Shown here one piece after another: positions 48,301 through 55,998 of a stretch of DNA of 64,000 nt; the stretch's first letter is position 1; every line of letters starts with the position of its first letter. The notes beneath the pieces were generated by a model that did no database searches, was not told the origin of the DNA, and saw only the letters and a list, made by a program, of their open reading frames with translations. A program made the position numbers and the translations under genes. The DNA is from Onchidella celtica (lineage: Eukaryota > Mollusca > Gastropoda > Systellommatophora > Onchidiidae), in contig OZ007569.1 of the NCBI GenBank assembly GCA_963931925.1, positions 21,031,982 through 21,095,981 on the forward strand. Reading direction: 5' to 3'.

Positions 48301-49885
48301 AGGATTCATGTATCTGATGCACTTGCGGAGAGAAAAAAACCAAACAACTTACATTTTTATTCTAGGACTGCTTTTTTGCTGTATGCCTATGACAGTTATT
48401 GCATAACCCAAATTTACATGGGTCAGTTTAATTATATGTTTATTTCTTTGTTTTTTCCCGACAGATGAAGAGTGTGAGTCAGACTATCAATCTGATATGG
48501 ACTGGGACAGCGACGAGAAAGACGAAGTTGATGGGGAATTCCCAACCAACAAGAAGCTGAAAATTGATTTGCGTGGAGCAGACGGCAGTCCGTCTACCTC
48601 TGGTAAAGGAGCAACAGCAGCAAATGAAAGTGAAGATGATGAACAGAAGAAAATCCACGAAGGGGCCAGTGCATTGCTGAACTTAGCTGGCCTTCTTCTT
48701 AGTCATCGCAGCAACAGTACCAGCCCAGAGGGCAAACGAAATACAGCATTTGGAGAGGAGAAGAAGAAGGAGAAAAAGAAACGAGTCAGTAAAAAGAAGG
48801 GTGAAGTGAAGAAAACACCACAAGTACCCGACAGACATAAAGAAGAGGAAGATAGTCCAAGGCGGAGAAGTGTTAGCAAGCGGAAAAATGCAGGGAGTAA
48901 TGGCAAATATGACAATGAGGAATATTCACTGATAAAGCCTGGCAAATCATCTAAGAGCCGCACATCCAGCGCTGGGAGTCCCAAGGGGGGAAAAGCAAGA
49001 TCAGGAAAACCAGTATCCGGTAAAGATGCAGATAAAGTGTCAGGTTCGGGATCACAAACCAAAGCCTCTACTAAAAACACCATCAACAGAACCATCAAGA
49101 AAACTTCGGTTGGGAAAAAACTGAAATTATCAAAGACCTTCAGTGCACCCAACAAACCCAACAGTTCTACAGCTGATCGAACCCATGCTACTTCTAATGG
49201 CAAAATTACCAAAAGAGTGCAAGGTATGAAAACAGCATCCAAGAGGGTTGTTCAGAAAAAAGTGCCATCAAAGAATTCAGTGAACTCTAAAAAACCCAAA
49301 GCCAATAGTGGAAAAGTGGGCAGCTCTAGCACTACAAAACCAGCACCCGAAAGTGATGACTCAAAAGTGGCTGAAGACACCAGCAAAGGGACATCAAGTG
49401 TGGATAAATTAAATAATAATAACAATGATGTCAAAATTACAGAAGTTATTGACACCAATGACAAACTGACAACGACAAATGAAAGGCAGCTGAGCAGTAA
49501 AGTAAATCATCACAAGGAGGAGGGGAATGAACCAAAGGAATCTGTGTGTCCAAAAATGCAGCCCCAGGCTGTAACTACCGTGACCAAGGGAGAAATAATT
49601 TCTCCAGCTGGAGATGCACCAGCGAAATTGACGGAGGGTTTATCATCAGCCGGGGACGAAGACAAGCTGAGTGAGGATGGACTGTCCAGCCAGTCAACAC
49701 AACCAGCTGCTCCAGATAGTGTCGGCAATAACACTAATATGAAGGATGAAAATGACTCAGGTACCAGCAACAAGACTAGTCCCAGCAGCAAGAGCAGTCC
49801 TCCCAGTTTACCATCTAGCACTGCTACACTGCATAAAAGTCCTCACTTCACACGCTTCTCAAAGAAGAAGGCGGCCTTATCTTAA
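9765..49885 (+). CDS. FoxN2/3: FoxN2/3-class forkhead transcription factor (spliced gene)
   Basis: Nine coding exons join in phase into 877 codons plus a stop. From family knowledge, FOXN2/3 proteins are nuclear winged-helix DNA-binding regulators, usually repressors linked to cell-cycle checkpoint and metabolic control. Visible in order: acidic N-terminus; a conserved block at about residues 93-112 (contains [14 protein letters not shown], matching the LNWLHESKNLLKSFG block of FOXN3); forkhead domain at about 161-257 (starts [11 protein letters not shown], recognition helix [15 protein letters not shown] near 205-219, wing [12 protein letters not shown] from 229); [17 protein letters not shown] near 362-378; Ser-rich block followed by [17 protein letters not shown] near 470-480, matching the C-terminal EAAGSLLHLAG block of FOXN3. 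The Lys/Ser-rich tail after 480 has no counterpart in the roughly 490-residue human protein. Vertebrate FOXN2 and FOXN3 are paralogues, so the unsplit class name is used. Class assignment is near certain; the exact splice form is inferred. Confidence 0.93.
11998..12182. mobile_element. hAT-like MITE, 185 bp, with perfect 8-bp target duplication
   Basis: Terminal repeats CATGGGTGAAAGTT and AACTTTCACCCATG are exact inverses. CCCACATC flanks both sides (11990-11997 and 12183-12190). An 8-bp duplication fits hAT-type insertion. It has no coding capacity. Confidence 0.88.
13841..13882 (+). promoter_or_regulatory. paired RFX X-box-like motifs
   Basis: GTTGCTAGGTAAC (13841-13853) and GTCCCCATGGTAAC (13869-13882) both match the X-box consensus and are 15 bases apart in a locally GC-richer, CpG-containing part of the first large intron. 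The first is the textbook GTTGCTAGGTAAC form. Confidence 0.45.
14094..14107 (+). promoter_or_regulatory. RFX X-box-like motif (one mismatch)
   Basis: GTTGCCTTGGTTAC deviates from the X-box consensus at one half-site base. It lies 210 bp from the pair at 13841-13882. Confidence 0.3.
17752..17765 (+). promoter_or_regulatory. RFX X-box-like motif
   Basis: GTTGCCATGGTGAC, nearly the full palindrome GTTGCCATGGCAAC, inside a GC-richer island (about 17.5-17.95 kb). Confidence 0.45.
18575..18805. repeat. small repeat cluster around TATCATACTA
   Basis: GTATCATACTACACTCGG (18587) and CTATCATACTAAGCCCGG (18686) are direct copies with a shared downstream GTCAGC/GCCAGC piece. CCGGGGTTAGTATGATACCC (18773) is an inverted copy. 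Looks like a decayed TIR element. Confidence 0.45.
20139..20152 (+). promoter_or_regulatory. RFX X-box-like motif
   Basis: GTTGTCTTAGCAAC, both half-sites intact, at the downstream edge of the GC-richer intron segment. Confidence 0.45.
21028..21267. repeat. diverged tandem duplication, 127-bp offset
   Basis: 21028-21147 and 21155-21267 share GGYTGTCRACC, ACTGGAGAG/ACTGGAAAG, TGAGCATAGATCARTGAAGC and TCAGGT in order. Confidence 0.7.
23297..23967 (+). CDS. FoxN2/3: FoxN2/3 exon: N-terminus and first two thirds of the forkhead domain
   Basis: Acceptor TTCTGCAG ends at 23296; donor GTCAGT begins at 23968. Encodes residues 5-228. The N-terminal 150 residues are acidic (runs of Asp/Glu) and hold the conserved [20 protein letters not shown] segment. 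From residue 161 the forkhead sequence matches FOXN2/3: [52 protein letters not shown] and KKVEKDKGQ. The exon ends in phase 0 exactly before the SIGKGSLW wing. No frameshift or missing contact residue is seen. Confidence 0.95.
24325..24430. repeat. CA/GA microsatellite and C-rich tract
   Basis: (AC)n passing into (AG)n, then a C run with CCCCCT units. Confidence 0.9.
27172..27440 (-). mobile_element. tRNA-derived SINE, minus-strand copy
   Basis: Reverse complement matches 8136-8430 almost throughout, including the A box (TGGTCTAGAGG), the central domain and the CCCGGGCAAAATT end. The B-box segment is shortened (GGGTTCGCCGTGCAGG), so its pol III promoter is damaged. Confidence 0.85.
28038..28189 (+). 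CDS. FoxN2/3: FoxN2/3 exon: forkhead wing
   Basis: Acceptor TTGTCTCACAG ends at 28037; donor GTAAGG starts at 28190. Phase 0 in, phase 2 out. It encodes [20 protein letters not shown] followed by [10 protein letters not shown], the diagnostic wing and TPYHP tail of the FOXN2/3 forkhead, then a Gln-rich stretch ending QYQSLP. Confidence 0.95.
28414..28690 (+). repeat. dispersed repeat, copy related to 52391-52655
   Basis: Shares ATTGTCACTGCT, CAAAAGGCA, CATTKCxGAGC, AAATGACAGGAA, GAAACAGTTTTTT and GTCAAAAATGACTT in order with the interior of the CAGGGATGGGAA-ended element at 52296-52689. The terminal repeats are not recognisable here. Confidence 0.65.
29010..29068 (+). CDS. FoxN2/3: FoxN2/3 small exon (59 nt)
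   Basis: Acceptor GTTTGTTTTTCAG ends at 29009; donor GTAAGT at 29069. Enters in phase 2, completing the Gly codon left open at 28189, and leaves in phase 1. Encodes [19 protein letters not shown], a Pro-rich linker whose composition fits the RVLSRGLFPGVRPLPIT region of FOXN3. Supported by splice consensus and phase only, plus weak similarity. Confidence 0.72.
29977..30027 (+). CDS. FoxN2/3: FoxN2/3 candidate 51-nt microexon
   Basis: A pyrimidine-rich acceptor (TTCTTGGTTTCCTCAG) and consensus donor (TTG|GTGAGT) bound 51 nt with phase 1 on both sides, so 17 codons can be included or skipped without a frame change. It reads [17 protein letters not shown], including the split first codon. Skipping it joins 29068 directly to 42120 and makes His rather than Asp at the junction. 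It may be a cassette exon; it could also be a chance splice-site pair. Confidence 0.5.
30545..30720 (+). repeat. dispersed repeat, related to 38272-38455
   Basis: Both copies run CTGCYxA..TGTCC, CAGGATYxxTC, a T tract with CTTTT, AGAATTTC/GAAATTTC, GGATAAAG, CAGTCC and GACAGT in the same order. Confidence 0.55.
31368..33035. repeat. 54-bp exact direct repeats flanking the inverted-repeat element
   Basis: 31368-31421 and 32982-33035 are identical over 54 bases (start ATCTATACAATAATTATTAA, end CATAGGTCATACA). The first directly abuts the left arm of the 31421-32862 inverted repeat; the second lies 119 bases beyond the right arm. Confidence 0.85.
31421..32862. mobile_element. inverted-repeat element with two 336-bp near-identical arms
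   Basis: Arms 31421-31756 and 32527-32862 are reverse complements with one mismatch seen (GAGCTC against GAGTGC-type at the 31503/32779 position) and no indel. A 770-bp asymmetric spacer separates them; it has TATA-like AT-rich stretches but no convincing ORF. Near-identity implies recent origin or gene conversion. Could be a foldback or palindromic DNA transposon, a DIRS-like fragment, or an inverted duplication. Confidence 0.75.
33450..34144 (-). mobile_element. LTR-like block, probable minus orientation
   Basis: Bounded by TGTTATAAG and CCCTGTTACA (TG..CA ends; TGTTA/TAACA inverted tips). On the minus strand a TATAAATAG box lies about 25 bases from the 5' tip, as in LTR promoters. No matching short flanking duplication is seen and no gag/pol is adjacent, so it is a solo or rearranged LTR at best. 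Confidence 0.35.
34597..34690 (+). repeat. interspersed repeat fragment (shared with 1303)
   Basis: AGTACCCAAATAGACCATGA and the following GCGCATAAAGTGGCC match 1302-1340 in part. Confidence 0.5.
35028..35726. mobile_element. dispersed element with ACTAGCTGAGGTCCCCGG start
   Basis: Starts ATACTAGCTGAGGTCCCCGG followed by CCCTGCCCGGG, and ends with a CAGTAGTTTTTTCAGC segment and AATTATATATATAGAT. This pair of ends is familiar from non-autonomous retroelement-like repeats of many invertebrates; the family is not identified. The 90-codon minus ORF inside has no signature. Confidence 0.4.
36380..36575 (+). repeat. dispersed repeat, related to 53490-53665
   Basis: Shared order: TTTTAGCTCA, GGTTT, AAAGTT, TTTTTTGGCTTA, AACCAAGATCATT, GATGCAG/AATGCAG, TTTTTAAGTCACT-like and GGTGACGA/GGTGATGA. 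Confidence 0.6.
36613..37674. mobile_element. LTR-like block of about 1.06 kb
   Basis: Has TGTTACGACTG..GAATCTAACA ends and base composition unlike the neighbouring intron (more GC, CpG). The sequence just to the right (TTTGGCGAGGACCG near 37712) resembles a tRNA primer-binding site next to a plus-strand 5' LTR, whereas a TATATAAC box (near 37430) would suit minus orientation. No matching target duplication is seen. Confidence 0.35.
38272..38455 (+). repeat. dispersed repeat, second copy of the 30545 family
   Basis: See the ordered matches given for 30545-30720. Confidence 0.55.
39946..40633. mobile_element. hAT-like non-autonomous element (host of a nested solo LTR)
   Basis: Left end CAGGGGTGGCCAGACT and right end TTTGGCCACCCTTG form an inverted pair typical of hAT elements, with subterminal GAGCCACATACG and CGTGTGGCTTGCGAGC. 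The expected 8-bp duplication is not seen; instead about 29 bases outside the ends are similar in direct orientation (GCATATTATRTTATCATRAC at 39917 and 40634). Confidence 0.75.
40150..40328. mobile_element. small solo LTR (179 bp) with 5-bp target duplication
   Basis: TGTCACGAG..CTCGTGACA ends are perfect 9-bp inverse tips with TG/CA termini. GTTAC flanks both sides (40145-40149 and 40329-40333). Small size suggests a TRIM-type LTR. It interrupts the hAT-like element, so it inserted later. Confidence 0.75.
42120..42179 (+). CDS. FoxN2/3: FoxN2/3 small exon (60 nt)
   Basis: Acceptor CTTTCGAACAG ends at 42119 after a long T tract; donor GTAAGT at 42180. Phase 1 in and out. Encodes [20 protein letters not shown], which resembles the DPDIDAASAMMLLNTPPE block of FOXN3 in position and in its acidic-then-hydrophobic pattern. 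Confidence 0.78.
42225..42490 (+). repeat. intronic repeat, copy A
   Basis: About 260 bases related to 43602-43865: GGAGCKAGAWGGTG, AAAACTT, TATGAA, CTCAAGTTT/TTCAAGTTT, ATAAATTA, TTGGRCAAA, ATAGGAAATTTCA and TGCCT in the same order. Confidence 0.7.
42588..42654 (+). CDS. FoxN2/3: FoxN2/3 small exon (67 nt)
   Basis: Acceptor TTCCACAG ends at 42587; donor GTAACT at 42655. Phase 1 in, phase 2 out. Encodes [20 protein letters not shown] and then LY, leading directly into RRPSSPVVV of the next exon. A second AG two bases downstream would break frame, so the first is chosen. Confidence 0.75.
43232..43371 (+). CDS. FoxN2/3: FoxN2/3 exon: SPVV-(D)DH-YSS and Ser-rich block
   Basis: Acceptor TTTGACAG ends at 43231; donor GTAAGT at 43372. 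Phase 2 in, phase 1 out. Encodes [20 protein letters not shown], then [19 protein letters not shown]. These match the FOXN3 blocks GSPVVSGDPKEDHNYSS and SISSSSSSADDHYEF in the same order. Confidence 0.92.
43602..43865 (+). repeat. intronic repeat, copy B
   Basis: Second copy of the repeat at 42225-42490, in the following intron, same orientation, with an extra T tract near 43765. Confidence 0.7.
43911..45231 (-). mobile_element. CR1/L2-like LINE relic with reverse-transcriptase ORF
   Basis: The minus-strand ORF 45231-44413 (272 codons) carries RT motifs [25 protein letters not shown] (catalytic Asp pair at residues 77-78), [13 protein letters not shown] and [11 protein letters not shown], then the thumb-like [12 protein letters not shown] and HWLPV. 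A one-base frameshift near 44415 ends the frame early; the sequence continues in another frame ([20 protein letters not shown]) to about 44150. A GA-rich 3' UTR and the TGTAAAGCGCCTAGAG..GCGCTATATAAATG tail with ATT units end at 43911. The 5' part, including the endonuclease, is missing. Inactive. Confidence 0.88.
45296..45411 (+). repeat. three-copy intronic repeat, copy 1
   Basis: Core TGGGACGTAATTCTGA, GATTCATTTGTCTGATGCAC. Copies at 46371 and 48225, same orientation, same intron. Confidence 0.7.
46371..46480 (+). repeat. three-copy intronic repeat, copy 2
   Basis: Core TGGGACGTAATTCTGATTCT, GAGTCATTTATCTGATGCAC. Confidence 0.7.
48225..48335 (+). repeat. three-copy intronic repeat, copy 3
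   Basis: Core TGGGACGTAATTCTGATCAT, GATTCATGTATCTGATGCAC. It ends about 130 bases before the last coding exon. Confidence 0.7.
48465..49885 (+). CDS. FoxN2/3: FoxN2/3 terminal coding exon with long basic tail
   Basis: Acceptor TTTTTTCCCGACAG ends at 48464; stop TAA at 49883-49885. Encodes residues 405-877. It opens with an acidic [20 protein letters not shown] stretch, then NKKLKID (compare KKRRTE of FOXN3), then the conserved [16 protein letters not shown] block near 470-485. The next 390 residues are low-complexity, rich in Lys, Ser, Thr, Pro and Asn, with basic clusters such as [18 protein letters not shown] (about 504-521) that could act as nuclear localisation signals. It ends [15 protein letters not shown]. 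No domain is recognised in the tail. Antisense ORFs here are composition shadows. Confidence 0.95.
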
Positions 49886-52295
49886 CCACAGTGGTATTAT
49901 TTTGTAAATGATACACAGCTGTTGAGTTTAGGGTTATTAGTTCAACCATGTACGAGTATACAGTAGTATTCAGTGTAAATACAGACTTTGAAAAAGAATG
50001 CCTCTCATTAGAATCTTGTTTTACACTGATGAGGCCCACAGGCCAATGTTACCTTGAGTGAGCTGATGTGCTAGTGACCCCCTGAGCTTCTGTGACCTTC
50101 TGGGGGTTTGGTTTATTGGTCAGGTCTTGTACTTTCAGATGCTAAAAGACAGGGGACTTCTCTATGTGCTCTATTCAGGTCATTGTTTAAGTGCTGAAAA
50201 CTGTTGTTTATGTGCCATGAGATAGTCAGAGCAACTGGTGCTGAAGTGATGAAAAGGAGAGACACAACATAAATTAATACAGAATTTTCTTGTTCCATTC
50301 AAATATTCGGATTTTTAGAGAATATAATGGATTAACATTGCCTTTATTATGCATTTCCTGACGATATGTTGACATCAAGATGTGTGTACTTTTATGTTCA
50401 AGCAAAGGGGAGACATGCATACAAGAAAATACATCGAAACTGAACATCTGTTCCTGATTTGAAGCTAGCGATACTTTGATATAATGCATTCTAGTAAACT
50501 TCTCACTTTCTGAACACGGAGAAGGAGAATTAAGTCTAAATCATAGGTTGATGGCATTATTGAAAGAAAATTGGCTTTAGAGAATGTTGTTGTTGTGTTG
50601 TATGGGACAGGCATTTGTTCATCTTTGAGTTTGCTTGCTTTACTGTATCTGTTTATATGCATGCACGAGTGTGTGTTTTGGTATGAATGGCAACACGTGT
50701 GAAAGAATTACAGTGTAGATAAAATTTGCTTGTTTTCTGGCCAGCATAATGCCTGTCAGCTCAACCTCTCTTGATAATAGAATGACGTAGTACCTGTTTC
50801 CAGACATCTGTTTTTTTTTTTGTTGAAATTTACTTTGTTGTTATTTGTTTTAAAAACAAGAAAATGCTGATACCCCTTTAAATCATTAAGGCCAGAGTCC
50901 TGTTGCAATGACCAATCAATCTCATAGAGTATTAAGTTATTTAGTGCCTTACCTTACATCTCCTTACCCCCTTGTACCACAGCATCATATGTACATTAGA
51001 TGCAGGTTGTTTTTTTTTTCTTTTCTTAAATCTTGTGGAATGTGTGATAGCACTGATGGATATGTATAGGATTTTGAAATGTGTTTTTGTTTAATTATTA
51101 TCAATGGTAATATCCAGCCAGTATAGGAAGATTAGCATACTAGTTTCTATTAACGTTTCTGTGCTTCAGGTAATGATCTGAAAGCTGTTTCCTGGTGCTC
51201 CATGTTATTGCATGTGTGTATTCCATATTTGGCAATCACAGACTTTTGAGTCATGGCATTTTGTGGCACACAGATTCCTATTTCATACAACTGATTCCAT
51301 TTACCATAACAATGGGTCTTGATATGAGACGTATCCCTTATTAGTATTGAAGGTGATGGGAGCTCAGTAATATATAACATGAAACAGATACTATTAAGTA
51401 GTGAAACAATGCATTAGATTTGTTCAAATTATGATGTATGCAAAAAAAAAAAACACCAAAAAACCCCAGAAATCAAAGTAAAATATGATAACTTGAAACA
51501 AGCTAGAACAATCAAAACTAGCTAAGAATAGCTGGATATGTATAATGTTCTCTGTCAGTACAACGACTTTATCTGATGTTTGTCCAAAAACTCCGAAACA
51601 GCTGGGCTGTTTGTAGATGTAGTTGTAATGCAAGTCAAGAAGGGGTGAGACAGTCAACATTTTGAAAAATAGTCAGACCTTTGATGCACCTGAAGAAAGA
51701 AAATTATTTCGAAAGGAAGAAGCAAAAATTTATTTTAATTAGCAGTATAAAATGAGATACTGAAAACTTGGACACTGCATATTTTCTGCATTTATTGTTA
51801 TAGAGAGAGAAAAAAAAAAATCAAAATTTCCAATACTCTACATTTTGCACCAAGCTCACCATTGTCTCCAACTGTTGCCTATCCCCCCACAGACCCAAGA
51901 TATAATCCATTATTGTGTAAATTGTTTATTGGAGTTTTTATCTCTACATGCACTGCTATTTTGGCATGCACCTGTCTTTAGATTTTCACCGTTTCCACCA
52001 TGTTATTGTAAATATTGCTCTGTTTTGGTGAAATCTGCTGCACATACATTAATTTTCTCATGTAGAATTTAAAAAGAGGTATAAGAAAAACCCTGTTCAC
52101 CTTCACAAGGTAAACCTGCCATTTGGTGTTTTGTTTTGCTCTTAGTTGCCTTTACCTGATTTTAGGAAGTTCACTTGTACAAGCCTTAGGAAGAGAAAAA
52201 TGTAACTTGGGCTTGAAAAGTAGTTGCTACCATGCATTCTTTCAGCTTTAATCATGTTTTCATAAACACACTTGTTTGTAAACTGATATCAGTTT

Positions 52296-52689
52296 CAGGG
52301 ATGGGAATACTTAAGAAATGAGAAATTTCCAGATTTTTTTCTAGTTTAAAAAAAAATTTCTTTGAGATGTCAAAAGTATGGGACTTAATTGTCACTGCTA
52401 TACCATAATGGCATATATGTATTAGACTTGTGCCAAAAGGCAGTTGACGATTCATTGCATTCATGAGCGTGACTGTCAGATAATATTATGGAAAAAGAAA
52501 TTCGCCAATGGGAAAATGTAATGATCCAGTAGAATCATAATGGCATAAGTCACTAAATGACAGGAAGAGAAACAGTTTTTTCTTATCCCAAAAGCGTCAA
52601 AAATGACTTGTGTTGTTTGTGTAGAGCAGTGGCAATATATGCGTACGTCAAAAGCCCAAGAACTGTGGTGTCAGTAGTTCCCATCCCTG
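52296..52689. mobile_element. non-autonomous TIR element, CAGGGATGGGAA ends
   Basis: Left tip CAGGGATGGGAAT and right tip GTTCCCATCCCTG are inverse. The six flanking bases are CAGTTT and TAGTTG, a possibly decayed 6-bp duplication. The interior is shared with 28414-28690. Confidence 0.75.
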
Positions 52690-52867
52690 TAGTTGAAAAG
52701 AATATGAATGTCCTAACTGGTATCAAAAGAGGGAAAGAAAAAGCAAAGGTTTCTGTAATGGTCGGAAAGGAGTACTACAGGAACTGGCATGGAGTAAAAC
52801 TTTTCCAGTTGTAATATTATTACCTTTAGATTTTGTATTACTTGAACTGAGTGGTTGAACTCAATAG

Positions 52868-53170
52868 TTGAAAAGATATGACAGCAAGTGGCAGATATGT
52901 TGAAGGTTAGTGAAGTCTCCATTAGATGTACATTTTTACCTTACTGTGCATGTCCATTTGCCTAGAGAACATGATGGAACACTCATATGTCACTGTGGAT
53001 GGATCAAAATATACACAGTGTGGTCGAATTTTACATGAGGGCTGCGGTGTTCCCAGTTCAAAAATGTTACCCATTGGTGCAGTTTATCATTTATGTTTAA
53101 ACAATTACAGCAAGCTTGTGTTCATTATTGAATTTTAAAGTTTTTACCCCTCTGGTCTGAAAATGACTCC
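52868..53170 (+). repeat. 300-bp repeat in the 3' flank, copy 1
   Basis: Runs GATATGACAGCAAGTGGCAG to CCCCTCTGGTCTGAAAATGA and matches 59326-59620 across its length with scattered substitutions and small indels. Confidence 0.85.
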
Positions 53171-53489
53171 CTAGTCAAGGTATTGTGAATGGAAAGTACA
53201 ATAGAATTCATGTAAAATGTGATCTGTAGATAGATTCAGTACTTTGTTTGAATTGCAGGAAGTTCTCTACTAATGAAAGGTATATCAATTGTAATGAATG
53301 GTAATGAGTTTCTTTCAGCCGCACTACAGGACATTCAAAATTTATTGTTGGAAATTGTAACACTTTCGGGCAAATTTGTGAATTGTTGGTTGAAAAATTG
53401 GATTTGAAATTTCACCCATTTTCAAGACACCCATTATACCCTGAATCCATTTAGGGTACTTTTCAGGAGAACAAAGACTCTTTTATTTT

Positions 53490-53665
53490 AGCTCAACTGG
53501 TTTTGTTACAAAAAACTCTTGAAAGTTGGCATTTTTTTTTTTTTTTGGCTTAAGAATCTATAACCAAGATCATTTGATGCAGTGTTGAATATAATATAGA
53601 GTATATACATATAAAAATCAATGTTTTGTCTTTTTAAGTCACTAAGGCAATGGTGATGAAATGTC
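53490..53665 (+). repeat. dispersed repeat, second copy of the 36380 family
   Basis: See the ordered matches given for 36380-36575. Confidence 0.6.
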
Positions 53666-53804
53666 TTAAATTATATTATCACCCTGGCTCCCTGACTGAA
53701 TTATTGTATGTAAACTGCAGCTGAAAGCTAACTCAATTGCTATTTGTATGCAAGCTAATCAAAGCAAGTATTCTCTGTTGTGTTGAGAATTTTTACAGGG
53801 ACCA

Positions 53805-53810
53805 AATAAA
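53805..53810 (+). terminator. candidate poly(A) signal (proximal)
   Basis: AATAAA; the first canonical hexamer downstream of the FoxN2/3 stop codon. Confidence 0.35.
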
Positions 53811-54352
53811 TCCTTATAATTTGGGTTTACCTTTAAAAAAAAACACTTTGAGAATGGGAAGCTGGTGTATAGTTGCTTGTTATAGTGGCTTTTCTTTCAT
53901 CATGAGAATGTAGTTTTCAGTTAAATGATCAGATGAGATGATACTATAATTCAACCATTTGTTGGTTTCATTTTTTTCCCTCCTTGTACAGACTTGGTTA
54001 TATACTCCTCAAAATACTCTGCATGACAGCAATTAATTCTTTATACTGCACTGTGAAAAATGTGTCATAAAACTTGCATATTTAATAATTGAGGTGTAGG
54101 TGCTCAAATGGGAAATGGTATTGTGTACAGAGAAAGTGCAATTTACTCATCAATTATGGTTTTAATCAGGCATAAATGGCAAGTCGGTTAGATAGAGACC
54201 TATGTTGTATCATTAAGGTATTGTGTAACTGATGTTCATTTTTTAGGTGGAGGTGTTGATGTGATACATGAGAAGACAGCAGAGACTCTTTTTATCAGAG
54301 CAATCAATTTGTAGACAGGAATGAATGCCTAACTGTTTTATTTGATTTAACC

Positions 54353-54803
54353 TAGGGCTCATAGCACTGTAGAAACTCCAAGAAATTTATTCCCTTCTAA
54401 AAACTCCTTGAAACTCCTTTTTCTTATTCCCTCCTTGAAACTCCTAACATTTCAGCTGACCATCACTTCTAACCAACTCAACTCTCATAAAATGCCTTTA
54501 TACAGTTTTTTTTTTTTTTTTAAACTTTCACTGGAGGCTGGAGGTCCAGTTTGCCCTCAACACAAGGAATTAATGGGGAAGGGTGGAAAATGCCAACTTT
54601 TTGTAGTATGACAGTTGGCGGTGTTTTCCAGTAGATCGAGGCCCGCGTTTATTGTCTGTTTGATAAAAAAGTTTTTGCTGTAAAGTTATTTTGGACAACG
54701 ACAGCACCAAATATTTTAGGTACTTCTAAAGTTTTTTGAAAAAATGTTCTGGGAGACCTTGAATGTTCTGGAAATTCTGGTTTTGTGAGTGCTATGAGCC
54801 CTG
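54353..54803. mobile_element. hAT-like MITE with near-perfect 8-bp target duplication
   Basis: TAGGGCTCATAGCACT at the left and AGTGCTATGAGCCCTG at the right are inverse except for the outermost base. Flanks ATTTAACC (54345-54352) and ATTTAAAC (54804-54811) match 7 of 8. The interior includes an AAACTCC-rich iteration on the left and a T tract. Confidence 0.85.
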
Positions 54804-55499
54804 ATTTAAACATTTTATGTTGCACAGAAAAATCAGTCTTTGACTTACATCTTTCTGACACTGCTCTCAGCAGACTTCATCTCAAAACTTTCTGATCTCC
54901 TATTTCAATTCCACTGTGTAAATAGTTTATCTAAAGAATTAGAGCATCGTATTACCAAGATGTGTACACAGGACTACTACATCTATGTATGAACAGATTT
55001 TTCAATCATTTGCCTTCTCATGTTGCATGGCATTTTGTTGCTATTTTAATGCTTATTCAAGATGGCAGACAAAATGGCTTTTTTTTCTAATTTCTATCAG
55101 TGTTAGTTCATTACAGCTTTTCACCAAATGATGAACGTGATGTGTAAATTTATTACTGCATTATCCTTATGTTGTGGAGTGAACGGTGGAGACAAGTACA
55201 AGTACATATTGGCATGTAAATATGTAAATGTAATTTAGTTGTAAGGGCAAATTTTTCAAAGAGAAGTTCAAGACGATGATTCTTCTTTCAGTGGGCCAAT
55301 AGTCTGGTCATATTTTGCAGAAAGGTAAAGAATGTAACTTGTTGTTTTAATCAGATAGCAGTGTTTTGGACAGAAAATTGGGTTTGCATTTGCTATTGAG
55401 CAAGGCTTATAAACTGGAAAGGGAATCCTTAAACACAGCATAACTTATAAGCATTTCCCCCCTTGTGTTTATCCACAGCCTTTACCTTATGTGCAGTCT

Positions 55500-55998
55500 A
55501 TGGGGCCATCCATATAAAGTAAATCTGCTTGGAAAGGGGGGAGGGGTAAGCATTTCAGTTGTGGTCAAAAGTGGGGAATGTAAAAGCCAAAAAGTATATG
55601 TGCAAAATGCCACTTAAACTTTTGAAACGTCAAAACTTTTTCATGGACATTCACAATTCTAATGGTCATACTTTCATAAGGGATAGGGTGTAAATATTGT
55701 CAAAATCAAGTCGCCGGTATAGAGCAAGATTGTTGTATCTCCAGGTTTATGAATAATGGGGGATGTCTCGGAAACACCACAATATTGCTCTCAGTGATCT
55801 CGTTTTTTTAGGGAGATACAACAACACTGCTTCTCTGTAAATTGGAACTGGTTAAAGATAGCGGAATAACGAGAAAATTGCAAGAAGCAGTTTCTCATTA
55901 TTACAGTATTGCCGTTATGAACCCAATTCATAAATCTGTAGATACAACAATTTTGCTCTATACCCACAAAGTGTGCTTACTTTGTGGATGGCCCCCAT
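55500..55998. mobile_element. TIR element with nested inverted repeats
   Basis: Outer ends GGGGCCATCCATATAAAGTA and TTACTTTGTGGATGGCCCCC are inverse with small differences. Inside, 55716-55742 (GGTATAGAGCAAGATTGTTG) pairs with 55938-55964, and a further copy of GAGATACAACAACA lies at 55816. No transposase. The 76-codon ORF at 55842-56072 crosses the right end and is not a gene. Confidence 0.7.

Larger units (their letters stand above)
49974..55696 (+). promoter_or_regulatory. Pumilio-type TGTAAATA sites in the 3' flank
   Basis: Five copies of TGTAAATA start at 49974, 52007, 54917, 55215 and 55689, all in the transcript sense. Pumilio/PUF proteins bind TGTANATA in 3' UTRs. The AT-rich base composition raises chance matches, so these are suggestive only. 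Confidence 0.35.

Noticed and set aside
48703..49242. 179-codon minus-strand ORF
   Set aside because: Fully antisense to the last FoxN2/3 exon; its Leu/Phe/Ser-rich content is the mirror of the Lys/Ser-rich sense tail.
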